From contig DJSA01000055.1 in NCBI GenBank assembly GCA_002438905.1, forward strand, positions 1 through 5,904: a stretch of 5,904 bases of DNA, in the 5' to 3' direction. This document shows positions 1 to 5,748 of this stretch, piece by piece. Position 1 is the first letter of the stretch; each line of letters opens with the position of its first letter. This DNA comes from Bacteroidales bacterium UBA6346 (GTDB taxonomy: Bacteria; Bacteroidota; Bacteroidia; Bacteroidales; UBA932). The position numbers were made by a program, and so were the translations under genes. The notes under the pieces are model-generated. The model saw only the letters and a program-made list of their open reading frames with translations. It was not told the origin of the DNA and made no database searches.

Positions 1-760
1 AGAGTTTCACGGCTTCAGCCTCCTTCATGCCCATAAAGAGCGTGTCGATGTTCTCCTTGAGTGCGCCCTCCTGCAGAAGAGCAGCGAATGTCCGGGCGTA
101 TTCCCTCGCTTCAGGGTTGCCTATGGCGTTGATGGCAGCGTTTTCCTCGTCCCACTCCCTATTCTGGTCGGAAGGGAGTATCTCAGGGTAGCCGACAATA
201 ATCCGGGATGGGTAGAGATTGTCGTATAGAGCCTTGCTTTCGCGGAGGAATTCCGGTGAGAAAAGGAGGTTGAATTTCTTCCCTTTAAGTTCAGGATCCG
301 TGAGGAACTTCAGGGCATACCTGACGTAGAGACTGCGGGTGTAACCCACTGGGATGGTGGATTTTATAACCATTACAGCATCCGGATTGACGCTCAAGAC
401 GAGGTCTATGACATCCTCTATGCAGTGGGTGTCGAAGTAGTTCTTTTCGGGATCGTAGTTTGTCGGAGCAGCGATGACAACGAAGTCCGCATCCTTGTAG
501 GCTGAAGCCCCATCAAGAGTGGCTGTAAGATTCAGTTTGTTCGGGATTCCCGTCTTTTCGTAGTCCCCAAATTCGCCACGAAAATATTTTTCTATATATT
601 CGTCCTGAATTGGGCTGATGCGGTTGTTGATTTTCTCGACTTTCTCTGGGATTATGTCCACCGCAGTCACTTTGTGGTGCTGGGCAAGGAGGGTCGAGAT
701 GCTGAGGCCCACATAGCCTGTGCCGGCCACGGCTATTTGAATGTCTTTAAACTTTCGCAT
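1..760 (-). CDS. ugd: UDP-glucose 6-dehydrogenase, N-terminal part (runs off left edge)
   Basis: Partial gene: about 253 N-terminal residues are present and the C-terminal part lies beyond position 1. The family oxidises UDP-glucose to UDP-glucuronate with two NAD+ in the cytoplasm, supplying acidic sugar for capsule. Seen: an N-terminal Rossmann motif GTGYVGLS near residues 14-21, then RISPIQDEYI, a long PTNYDPEKNYFDT stretch, VIKSTIPVGYT, FSPEFLRESKALYDNLYPSRI, and finally LLQEGALKENI and EAEAVKL. These match enterobacterial Ugd almost block by block, which favours Ugd over the related UDP-ManNAc dehydrogenases. The Lys in EAEAVKL aligns with the conserved active-site Lys; the catalytic Cys would be off the edge. 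An in-frame ATG also exists at 766 (ATG-ACC-ATG), so two extra residues are possible; neither has a clear ribosome site. It follows the stop of a capD tail remnant by 30-36 nt, which looks like an old operon junction. Confidence 0.95.
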   Translation of the reverse strand, partial: MRKFKDIQIAVAGTGYVGLSISTLLAQHHKVTAVDIIPEKVEKINNRISPIQDEYIEKYFRGEFGDYEKTGIPNKLNLTATLDGASAYKDADFVVIAAPTNYDPEKNYFDTHCIEDVIDLVLSVNPDAVMVIKSTIPVGYTRSLYVRYALKFLTDPELKGKKFNLLFSPEFLRESKALYDNLYPSRIIVGYPEILPSDQNREWDEENAAINAIGNPEAREYARTFAALLQEGALKENIDTLFMGMKEAEAVKL

Positions 761-796
761 GGTCATTTGGGTTAATAATTATGGCCGTACAACTCC

Positions 797-885
797 CTAC
801 GCAGTCTTAGCCTCTTCATCGAGAACCTCGTACTTCGAGCAGCGGCTCTTGTATTCCGGAACAATCTCCTTCATTACACGCACCG
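797..885 (-). pseudogene. 3'-end remnant of a second capD-like gene
   Basis: This 89-bp stretch aligns without gaps to 2608-2696, the last 28 codons plus stop of the complete capD-like gene, with 80 of 89 bases identical. It encodes the same tail, from VRVMKEIVPEY to EEAKTA and a TAG stop. The nine mismatches (818, 824, 848, 860, 863, 866, 875, 878, 881) all fall on third codon positions and all are silent. Similarity stops abruptly at 886; the frame stays open a little further but reaches a stop at 932-934 without a matching upstream sequence. Only a 25-codon stub could start (ATG at 872-874), so it is not expected to make a functional enzyme. Its silent-only divergence means it was recently part of an intact, selected gene that lay directly before ugd. 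Confidence 0.88.
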
Positions 886-1108
886 ACAAGACAATTATCG
901 GACTTCCGCCAAACTTCAATACTATTTCTCGCTATTCTTTTGTTTTGATTCTAGCGAACACTCATGTTGATAACACCCACCTCGATATTGTATATCTATA
1001 TCGGTAAGGCGAATCTCATGAAATCCGTTTTTTTATCGGTTGAAATCCGTTTTTGTGTCGGTTTAATCCGCCATTGAAAATACTGCTATTCTATTTTGAG
1101 TAGCATCT
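886..1108. other. Intergenic junction region between ATPase gene and capD remnant
   Basis: No supported gene. It holds a 22-bp tandem repeat (1020-1071) and an AT-rich inverted repeat CGATAT/ATATCG (983-988 with 998-1003, 9-nt loop) that has no following T-run and so is not a convincing terminator. Composition is more AT-rich than the sugar genes on either side. The left boundary at 885/886 is where capD similarity ends. Confidence 0.6.
1020..1071. repeat. 22-bp tandem direct repeat, about 2.4 copies
   Basis: Unit 1 (1020-1041) and unit 2 (1042-1063) both begin GAAATCCGTTTTT and end TCGGTT, matching at 20 of 22 positions. A shorter third copy follows (TAATCCG at 1064-1070). Each unit contains CCG and CGG around a T-rich core, so weak stem-loops are possible. 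It lies about 38 bp beyond the 3' end of the ATPase gene. It could be a passenger-element end, a transcription stop region or a protein-binding array; the sequence does not decide. Confidence 0.75.
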
Positions 1109-2530
1109 TCATTGTCTTTTAGTCTGAGTACAGCATCTGCTTAACCCCAACACATCTGCTGGAAGGAAGACTCGTGCAAGGTCGGGATGCTGGGGCGGAA
1201 GCTTTGTGAAGAGGCAGATGTGGACTGTCTGGGTCGGCTTCACAAAGGGGAGGTGAGGAATTATGTCCTGAAGTTTGTTGAGCAGAGAGGCGGCATCTTC
1301 CGAATCGGTCCATTTGCACTCGCCAATGAGGATATGTTTCTTGTCAAGCGATTCGGCAACGACATCCAACTCGACCATCTGCCCTTGATTGTCATCAGTA
1401 TCTTTGAAGATCTTTCCCCACCAGCGTGATGCCTTGTTGTAGATGATGTCATCGATTACCCGACCGCTCACAAATTTTCGGCACAGTTGTTCCCAGCACT
1501 CTCCAGTGAATGAAGGCATCTGATCCTTGATTATTCCCATGATGGTGTCAACAGCACCTAGTTCAAGCAGCGACGCGTATGGAGAAACGAACCTGAAATG
1601 GAACCGAAACAAGGAATCGTCGATGTGGTACAGACCTTTCTTGCTGTTCTTTTCGTTCTCGCCAAACGGCACTTCACGACGCACATATCCTAAATCCCTC
1701 AGTTTCTTGAGCGGCTCTGTGATTTCACCGGCAGGTTTCCCAGCACGGGAGGCAATTTCCGACATTTTATTGGCGCCGTCGCCTATTATCGAGAGCAATG
1801 TCGCCGACTGGACAGTGTCACGCATGTCATCCCGCAACAAGCGAATAGGTTCCTCAAGGAGAATTCCCTGCATGTCGAGCAATAGCCCTCCTATAGCGGC
1901 ATCTGTATCAGAATAGTCCTTCCGGAGTTCCCAATATCGTGGAATGCCACCCCAAATAGAATACTCCGTAACAGCCTGCACAGGGTCACAATCCAACGCT
2001 TCCGCTATGTATCTTGCCGGTATCGGGGCCAATTTGATGATTTCGTCGGCAAGTCCATACAAAGGTGACTTCTTGTCTAAAATGTAGCTGTACATCATCT
2101 GCTGCGAAGAGCCGCACAAAATCAGATTGAAGTTCAATATGCGAAAATTGATCAACTTCTGCAGTACCGATGGCAAAGAAGGACAACTCTTGACCATATA
2201 AGGAAACTCATCAAGACAAATCGAGATTCTTCCCTTAAGCTGATTGGCCAATGCACGGAACAATGTCTCCCAATCCGGATAAACGACCTTAGCAAAACCA
2301 TCAATTTGATCTGCGACCATTCGGGAGAACAGAACACGCTGGTTCTGTTCCGAAGTCTGGTCACTAAGAAAATATAAATCTCGCCCAAACTCCAGAACGT
2401 TCTTTATGAGCGCAGACTTGCCAATTCGCCTACGCCCATAAAGAACTACAAGCTGAGCGTCAGCCCTATTCAAGGCCGCACGCAATCGTAAAGTGTCGGA
2501 TTCCCTATCCAAAAATTGTCTGAAAATCAT
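1109..2530 (-). CDS. STAND-like archaeal-type ATPase with C-terminal PD-(D/E)XK nuclease-like domain (ATPase_2/DUF234 family)
   Basis: A 473-aa cytoplasmic protein of unknown physiological role. Seen, numbering from the ATG at 2530: Walker A GRRRIGKSAL at 32-41, Walker B ISICLDEF at 102-109, CGSS sensor-type motif at 139-142, GGIPRYW at 194-200, and a winged-helix-like segment around 240-300 (MSEIASRAGKPAGEITEPLK, then a loop and GLYHIDDSLFRF). A C-terminal region of about 340-460 has ELDVV at 387-391 and GECKW at 403-407, the D...ExK spacing of PD-(D/E)XK folds. This order matches the archaeal ATPase (PF01637) plus DUF234 family. A TTG at 2554 would add eight residues, but ATG 2530 gives the usual MIF-x(n)-DRE start. 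It has its own promoter and a double-dyad repeat just upstream, sits between capD and a capD remnant, and has no evident sugar role, so it is probably an acquired passenger. It could be defence-related or selfish; this is inference. Confidence 0.88.
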   Translation of the reverse strand: MIFRQFLDRESDTLRLRAALNRADAQLVVLYGRRRIGKSALIKNVLEFGRDLYFLSDQTSEQNQRVLFSRMVADQIDGFAKVVYPDWETLFRALANQLKGRISICLDEFPYMVKSCPSLPSVLQKLINFRILNFNLILCGSSQQMMYSYILDKKSPLYGLADEIIKLAPIPARYIAEALDCDPVQAVTEYSIWGGIPRYWELRKDYSDTDAAIGGLLLDMQGILLEEPIRLLRDDMRDTVQSATLLSIIGDGANKMSEIASRAGKPAGEITEPLKKLRDLGYVRREVPFGENEKNSKKGLYHIDDSLFRFHFRFVSPYASLLELGAVDTIMGIIKDQMPSFTGECWEQLCRKFVSGRVIDDIIYNKASRWWGKIFKDTDDNQGQMVELDVVAESLDKKHILIGECKWTDSEDAASLLNKLQDIIPHLPFVKPTQTVHICLFTKLPPQHPDLARVFLPADVLGLSRCCTQTKRQ

Positions 2531-2539
2531 GACATTAAA

Positions 2540-2578
2540 AAATATCTTTCTCAAAGATAATCTTTCTCAAAGATATTT
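2540..2578. repeat. Double-dyad tandem repeat upstream of the ATPase gene (possible operator)
   Basis: Two perfect adjacent 16-bp copies of ATCTTTCTCAAAGATA (2544-2559 and 2560-2575). Each copy is itself an inverted repeat, ATCTTT-CTC-AAAGAT. The outer ends also pair: AAATATCTTT (2540-2549) with AAAGATATTT (2569-2578), so the whole 39 bp is nearly palindromic apart from the two CTC spacers and the central base. It begins 9 nt upstream of the ATPase ATG and overlaps the predicted -7 element, which is how an operator for self-repression would be placed. RNA hairpins at the transcript's 5' end are an alternative. Confidence 0.8.
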
Positions 2579-2583
2579 CCAAA
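2552..2583 (-). promoter_or_regulatory. Predicted Bacteroidetes-type promoter for the ATPase gene
   Basis: On the minus strand TTTG (2583-2580) is followed after exactly 20 nt by TATCTTTG (2559-2552), fitting the Bacteroidetes -33/-7 pattern of TTTG and TAnnTTTG. A start of transcription near 2545-2548 would leave a leader of only about 15 nt before ATG 2530. The second tandem copy supplies another TATCTTTG at 2575-2568, but no equally good -33 partner was seen for it. Both -7 boxes are embedded in the double-dyad repeat. Confidence 0.6.
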
Positions 2584-2607
2584 TAATTGGGCTATATAGC
2601 ATAAATT

Positions 2608-4545
2608 CTACGCAGTCTTAGCCTCTTCGTCGAGGACCTCGTACTTCGAGCAGCGGCTTTTGTATTCCGGGACGATTTCCTTCATCACGCGGACCGTGGC
2701 CATGTCGTCGAAGGTGCGGGAGACAGCGAGGAGACGCCGCTCGTTCGCGCAGGCGATGTCGTAGTCGTATTCGCGGACTTTGGCGACCATTATCTTCGGG
2801 TTGGTCGTCGGGATGGTGCCCTCCTTGTCGTTGAGAACCTCCTCGTAGAGTTTTTCGCCACCACGAAGGCCCGTGAACTCGATCTTCACGTCCTTTGCGC
2901 CGGAGAGGGCTATCATGCGCTTCGCCAGGTCAACTATCTTCACGGGCTTGCCCATGTCAAAGACGAAGATTTCCCCTCCCTTGCCCATTGTGCCGGCTTC
3001 GAGAACCAGACGGCAGGCTTCGGGGATGAGCATGAAGTAGCGGATGATGTCTGGGTGGGTCACGGTCACTGGGCCGCCTCGGCGGATCTGCTCCTTGAAA
3101 ATCGGAATCACGCTGCCGTTGCTCCCGAGGACGTTTCCGAAGCGCGTCGTCACGAACTGAGTCTCGCCCTTCACGCGGCCCTCTTGGATGGCCTGGTTGA
3201 GGCTCTGGCAGTAGATTTCGCAGATGCGCTTGCTGCAGCCCATAACGTTGGTTGGGTTCACGGCTTTGTCGGTCGAAATCATGACGAACTTGCGTGTGCC
3301 ATACTTCACGGCGAGGTCGGCTATCACCCGAGTACCATAGATGTTGTTCTGAACGGCCACGGCAGGATCGTCCTCCATCATCGGGACGTGCTTATATGCA
3401 GCGGCGTGGAAGACATATTCCGGACGATGGACGCTGAAGATGCATTCCATGTGATCGGCGTTAGTGATGCTGGAGACAATGGTCTCGCACGGGATATCAC
3501 CATGCTCGCGGGCCATCATCATGCGTATATCGTGCATGGGCGTCTCCGCCTGATCGATGAGGACCATCTCGGCAGGAGAGAACTTTGCTATCTGGCGCAC
3601 CATCTCAGAGCCGATGCTCCCAGCTGCGCCGGTGATGAGGATACGCCTGCCCTTCAGCAACTTGCCTATCGCCTCCATATCAATCTCTATCTTGTCGCGT
3701 GGAAGCAGATCCTCGATGTCAACCTCGTGTAGCTCGTTGTGCGTCAGAGAGCCGTCTTTGCCGTCCCATACCTCAGGCTGGTTCTCCATCATTATCTTTA
3801 TGCCGGCAGAGATGAACTCGTCAACCATTTCTGTGTTAGCGCGGAACAATTCTGTCTTGAGCGGTGAGACGAGCAGAGCCTTGACTCCCTCCCGTCGGAG
3901 AGACTCCGCAAGACCCGGATGGTTCAGGAAAACACGCTTACCCATAAGGTAGGTGCCCTTCATCTCGGAACCATCGGAAATGAACGCCTGGAGGGCGTAT
4001 TTCTTATCTTTAACGGCCACTATACTCTTCGCTATGCTGATGCCGCCGGCCTTCGTGCCGTAGATGGCCACAGGGATCGCCCCGTCAAGGTGGAACGAGT
4101 CAAATAGGCGCTTCACCGTCACACGCTCAAGCCCCATCAGCAGCGTGCTCCCAACGAAGATATAGAAGGCAGCAGGAAAGGTCGGAAAGAGAAGCGCTGT
4201 CTGCCCTGGGAACAGAATCCCAACAAGCAGACCGAGAAGCCAAAATGCCAGCGTGCCGGCAAGTGAGGCCACTGCAACGCGCTGCAGGTCCACAAATGAA
4301 GAGTAACGAAGTATGCCGCTGTAGGTGTGCAGCAAGCGGAAAGAAATGATGTATGGGATAAGTCCAACCAGAAGAGCCAAGGCTATCGGGCCCGATGACA
4401 AGAGTACGCCATCGAAACCGAGGTCTATCGTGTAGCCAATGACGCCCGAGACAATGACGATGATGCTGTCAAAAATCAGAATGCACCAATACGGAAGAGA
4501 TTTCTTTGAGAAATACCAGTTTGATACGCTTTGAAGTATATTCAT
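2608..4545 (-). CDS. capD: Membrane-anchored nucleotide-sugar 4,6-dehydratase/epimerase, CapD/WbpM/PglF family
   Basis: A 645-aa inner-membrane enzyme of full length for this family. Seen: four hydrophobic segments near residues 20-40, 55-72, 91-112 and 118-138; a first nucleotide-binding-like domain with VAIYGTKAGG near 159-168; then the catalytic SDR domain with TGAAGSIGSE (305-314), HAAAYKHVPMME (380-391), STDKAVNPTNVMG (424-436) and LRGGEKLYEE (560-569). The usual YxxxK is MxxxK here (M435, K439), as is normal for WbpM/PglF/FlaA1-type dehydratases. The expected reaction is C4 oxidation and C6 dehydration of UDP-GlcNAc or a related sugar; the exact substrate cannot be read from sequence. 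The start is fixed by a TAATG overlap with the upstream gene, indicating translational coupling and co-transcription with upxY. The last 28 codons recur, with silent changes only, at 797-885. The symbol is a family-level name. Confidence 0.95.
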   Translation of the reverse strand: MNILQSVSNWYFSKKSLPYWCILIFDSIIVIVSGVIGYTIDLGFDGVLLSSGPIALALLVGLIPYIISFRLLHTYSGILRYSSFVDLQRVAVASLAGTLAFWLLGLLVGILFPGQTALLFPTFPAAFYIFVGSTLLMGLERVTVKRLFDSFHLDGAIPVAIYGTKAGGISIAKSIVAVKDKKYALQAFISDGSEMKGTYLMGKRVFLNHPGLAESLRREGVKALLVSPLKTELFRANTEMVDEFISAGIKIMMENQPEVWDGKDGSLTHNELHEVDIEDLLPRDKIEIDMEAIGKLLKGRRILITGAAGSIGSEMVRQIAKFSPAEMVLIDQAETPMHDIRMMMAREHGDIPCETIVSSITNADHMECIFSVHRPEYVFHAAAYKHVPMMEDDPAVAVQNNIYGTRVIADLAVKYGTRKFVMISTDKAVNPTNVMGCSKRICEIYCQSLNQAIQEGRVKGETQFVTTRFGNVLGSNGSVIPIFKEQIRRGGPVTVTHPDIIRYFMLIPEACRLVLEAGTMGKGGEIFVFDMGKPVKIVDLAKRMIALSGAKDVKIEFTGLRGGEKLYEEVLNDKEGTIPTTNPKIMVAKVREYDYDIACANERRLLAVSRTFDDMATVRVMKEIVPEYKSRCSKYEVLDEEAKTA

Positions 4546-4979
4546 TACATGTTTGTTCTAGGTTTCATATCATGGTCATCCAAGACGTTTGCGCGCCAGA
4601 GTTTGTACTCTCCTAAGTTCAACTTGGAAACAGAGAGGATGACATGGTCCGGAGTTATCGTTTTTGATGGGTTGTCCTTCACCAGTTCGCGCAAAGTCGT
4701 TTCAGAAATATGCGTCATTACCAACGGAGAAGCGGCATCCTGAAAACGAAGTGTCGAAACTGGAACATCCGGAAACACAAGATTGAGCTGCCATGCCGAG
4801 CGGTCAAAGGCAAGCCACAGATTTCCAAGGGAATAGAGATGAATGTTTTTTTCATTGTCGGATTCATATGCGATTATGCTACTCCTATTTTCTAAAAGGA
4901 ACTGCTTTAGACGCGACCACAAAGTGGCTGCCGAAGCAGAAGTGACACTTCCGGACGGCCTGTTTTCGGAAGAAATCAT
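4545..4979 (-). CDS. Unrecognised 144-aa protein in the second-gene position of the capsule operon
   Basis: I do not recognise a family. The ATG at 4979 overlaps the upxY stop by 4 bp (ATGA) and its TAA overlaps the capD start (TAATG), so it is almost certainly translated by coupling in the same operon. An open frame extends upstream inside upxY to 5180, but that part is a shadow and its residue make-up is implausible. The protein is soluble, with no signal peptide or membrane span. It starts MISSENRPSGS, has a likely helix SRLKQFLLENRSSII, then a region rich in aromatic and beta-prone residues (LYSLGNLWLAFDRSAWQLNLVF), and a polar tail. In Bacteroides the gene after upxY is usually upxZ, an inhibitor of non-cognate UpxY proteins. 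Position fits that role, but I see no resemblance to the helical UpxZ pattern I know, so an UpxZ-like function is a guess. Confidence 0.85.
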   Translation of the reverse strand: MISSENRPSGSVTSASAATLWSRLKQFLLENRSSIIAYESDNEKNIHLYSLGNLWLAFDRSAWQLNLVFPDVPVSTLRFQDAASPLVMTHISETTLRELVKDNPSKTITPDHVILSVSKLNLGEYKLWRANVLDDHDMKPRTNM

Positions 4980-5584
4980 CGAGCCGGAGCGTTTGAGAGG
5001 TCGGACTTTGAAGAGGGACTGTCTATGAACTGAATATATTCCGGCTCCACTTCGATACCAGCAGTGATGAAGTTCGGCAACTCCACAATGAGCCGCTGCG
5101 TTCGTGAGCCGCGGATTTTTAGGAGATTCCCCTCGTAGCCGCTGAGCGGACCTCCTATGATGCGGACCATGCGTCCGCACATTTCCGAAGTCACCTCGCC
5201 CGGCATGTAATACACCGGATTGTCAGAAGAGTTTACGGCCCTGATGAATCGGGTCATGTCTTCCTCGGGAACAACCAGAGGTTTAAGATACCCCCCCCTA
5301 TCGAAACGAAACTGTAAGGTTTTGGTTTTCTGGATAATAGGTTCTATTTTAAGCTTGGTCGTGTGGACAAAGAGCAGATCCTGCATTACCGGAATCAACC
5401 TGCGTTCATGCTTTCCTCCTTTCTCGGAAAGTGACCATTTCATAGGCGTGAACACCTCGAAGTGTTCATCGGAAAGTTGCTTATATGCCGGAAGTTTTGC
5501 GTTTGGACGTTTCAGATCCCGCAGCACATACCAACTAAGGCCACGACCGGTGTCAATATGCTCTGGAGAATTTGCGGAAGTCAT
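4976..5584 (-). CDS. upxY: UpxY-family transcription antiterminator (specialised NusG paralogue)
   Basis: A 202-aa protein, somewhat longer than housekeeping NusG and typical of UpxY. Seen: NGN domain from about residue 16 (LSWYVLRDLKRPNAK) to about 115, including LLFVHTT (70-76) and KPLVVPEEDMTRFI (101-114), then a KOW domain of about 137-182 (GRMVRIIGGPLSGYEGNLLKI, ending IEVEPEYIQFI). Known for the family: it joins RNA polymerase paused in the operon's own leader and suppresses early termination across the long capsule operon. It is the first recognised gene after the promoter at 5690-5721, the usual place. The ATG at 5584 puts the NGN domain at the right distance, and AGAAGG lies 12 nt upstream (5602-5597). 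Its stop overlaps the next start by 4 bp. Codons 96-98 (RGG) contain an eight-G run, a possible slippage site. The symbol is a family-level name. Confidence 0.93.
   Translation of the reverse strand: MTSANSPEHIDTGRGLSWYVLRDLKRPNAKLPAYKQLSDEHFEVFTPMKWSLSEKGGKHERRLIPVMQDLLFVHTTKLKIEPIIQKTKTLQFRFDRGGYLKPLVVPEEDMTRFIRAVNSSDNPVYYMPGEVTSEMCGRMVRIIGGPLSGYEGNLLKIRGSRTQRLIVELPNFITAGIEVEPEYIQFIDSPSSKSDLSNAPAR
5291..5298 (-). repeat. G8 homopolymer inside upxY
   Basis: Eight consecutive C on the plus strand, read as AGG-GGG-GGG (Arg96-Gly97-Gly98) in upxY, inside the NGN domain. Loss or gain of one base would shift the frame and remove the KOW domain. In this sequence the gene is in frame (ON). Confidence 0.9.
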
Positions 5585-5596
5585 TTACGGATAAAG

Positions 5597-5602
5597 CCTT
5601 CT
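5597..5602 (-). promoter_or_regulatory. Candidate ribosome binding site of upxY
   Basis: AGAAGG on the minus strand, 12 nt before the ATG at 5584. Spacing is long and Shine-Dalgarno use is weak in Bacteroidetes, so this gives only modest support for the start. Confidence 0.35.
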
Positions 5603-5652
5603 AGTCCTGCAAGATTTAACATAGGAATGAGAATCAAGCAGTTGCATAACAT

Positions 5653-5668
5653 CGGTATTTTTCTACCG
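5653..5668 (-). promoter_or_regulatory. Leader hairpin, candidate pause/UpxY-loading element
   Basis: On the transcript strand CGGTA-GAAAAA-TACCG forms a five-pair stem with a six-nt A-rich loop, about 15-30 nt into the leader. No T-run follows, so it is not an intrinsic terminator. The left arm lies in GCGGTAG, which coincides with the core of the E. coli ops element used by the related factor RfaH. UpxY is known to act on polymerase paused in the leader, with help from nascent RNA hairpins; assigning that role here is inference. Confidence 0.45.
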
Positions 5669-5689
5669 CATAAACCACACATAGGACTG

Positions 5690-5721
5690 CAAAGGTAACG
5701 ATTATATTTTTCATATTCAAG
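5690..5721 (-). promoter_or_regulatory. Predicted capsule operon promoter
   Basis: Minus-strand CTTG (5721-5718), 20 nt, then TACCTTTG (5697-5690) followed by CA. This fits the Bacteroidetes -33/-7 signature (TTG...TAnnTTTG) very well. The spacer is AT-rich. Transcription would start near 5682-5685, giving a leader of about 100 nt before upxY. No convincing inverted repeats flank it, so the invertible-promoter arrangement of Bacteroides fragilis capsule loci is not visible within the window. Confidence 0.75.
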
Positions 5722-5739
5722 TTTCTCGACACTAAAAAT

Positions 5740-5748
5740 CCCCCCCCC
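5740..5748 (-). repeat. G9 homopolymer just upstream of the capsule promoter
   Basis: Nine consecutive C on the plus strand (G9 on the transcribed-direction strand), 18 nt upstream of the -33 element. Length variation here would shift any upstream activator site relative to the promoter, although it would not alter the -33/-7 spacing itself. Confidence 0.9.

Larger units (their letters stand above)
5581..5682 (-). other. Possible 33-codon Cys-rich leader reading frame ahead of upxY
   Basis: An ATG at 5682 opens 33 codons (MCGLCGRKIPMLCNC and on to GLEGFIRK) whose TGA overlaps the upxY ATG by 4 bp (ATGA), the same arrangement as the next gene junction. Four cysteines occur in the first fifteen residues as CxxC then CxC. 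The ATG lies only 7 nt past the -7 element, so its message would be nearly leaderless. It spans the leader hairpin. It may be a leader peptide that tunes transcription-translation coupling, or an accidental frame; no family is recognised. Confidence 0.3.

Noticed and set aside
872..931. Residues before the capD remnant read VLKFGGSP...IIVLS, reminiscent of an aspartokinase N-terminus
   Set aside because: The stretch is under twenty codons, is bounded by a stop at 932-934, lacks a start and does not continue as an aspartokinase; it is most likely coincidence.
741..1007. Plus-strand 88-codon frame over the ugd start and capD remnant
   Set aside because: It covers the minus-strand ugd N-terminus and the capD tail remnant, both of which are clearly coding or ex-coding on the other strand; the translated product resembles nothing.
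2531..2554. TTG start at 2554 for the ATPase, adding eight residues
   Set aside because: The extension would be translated from the dyad repeat itself and the predicted transcript start lies within or past it; ATG 2530 gives the family-like N-terminus.
3055..3732. Long plus-strand open frame (225 codons) opposite the capD-like gene
   Set aside because: It lies entirely antisense to a strongly conserved enzyme, has a His/Ala/Val-rich composition typical of a shadow frame and shows no motif. The same holds for the plus-strand frames at 1187-1429, 1527-1916, 3557-3952 and 5220-5594.
4980..5180. Upstream extension of the 144-aa gene to an ATG at 5180
   Set aside because: The extra 67 residues lie within upxY in another frame and look like a shadow (His/Arg/Ser-rich), while ATG 4979 forms a clean ATGA overlap.
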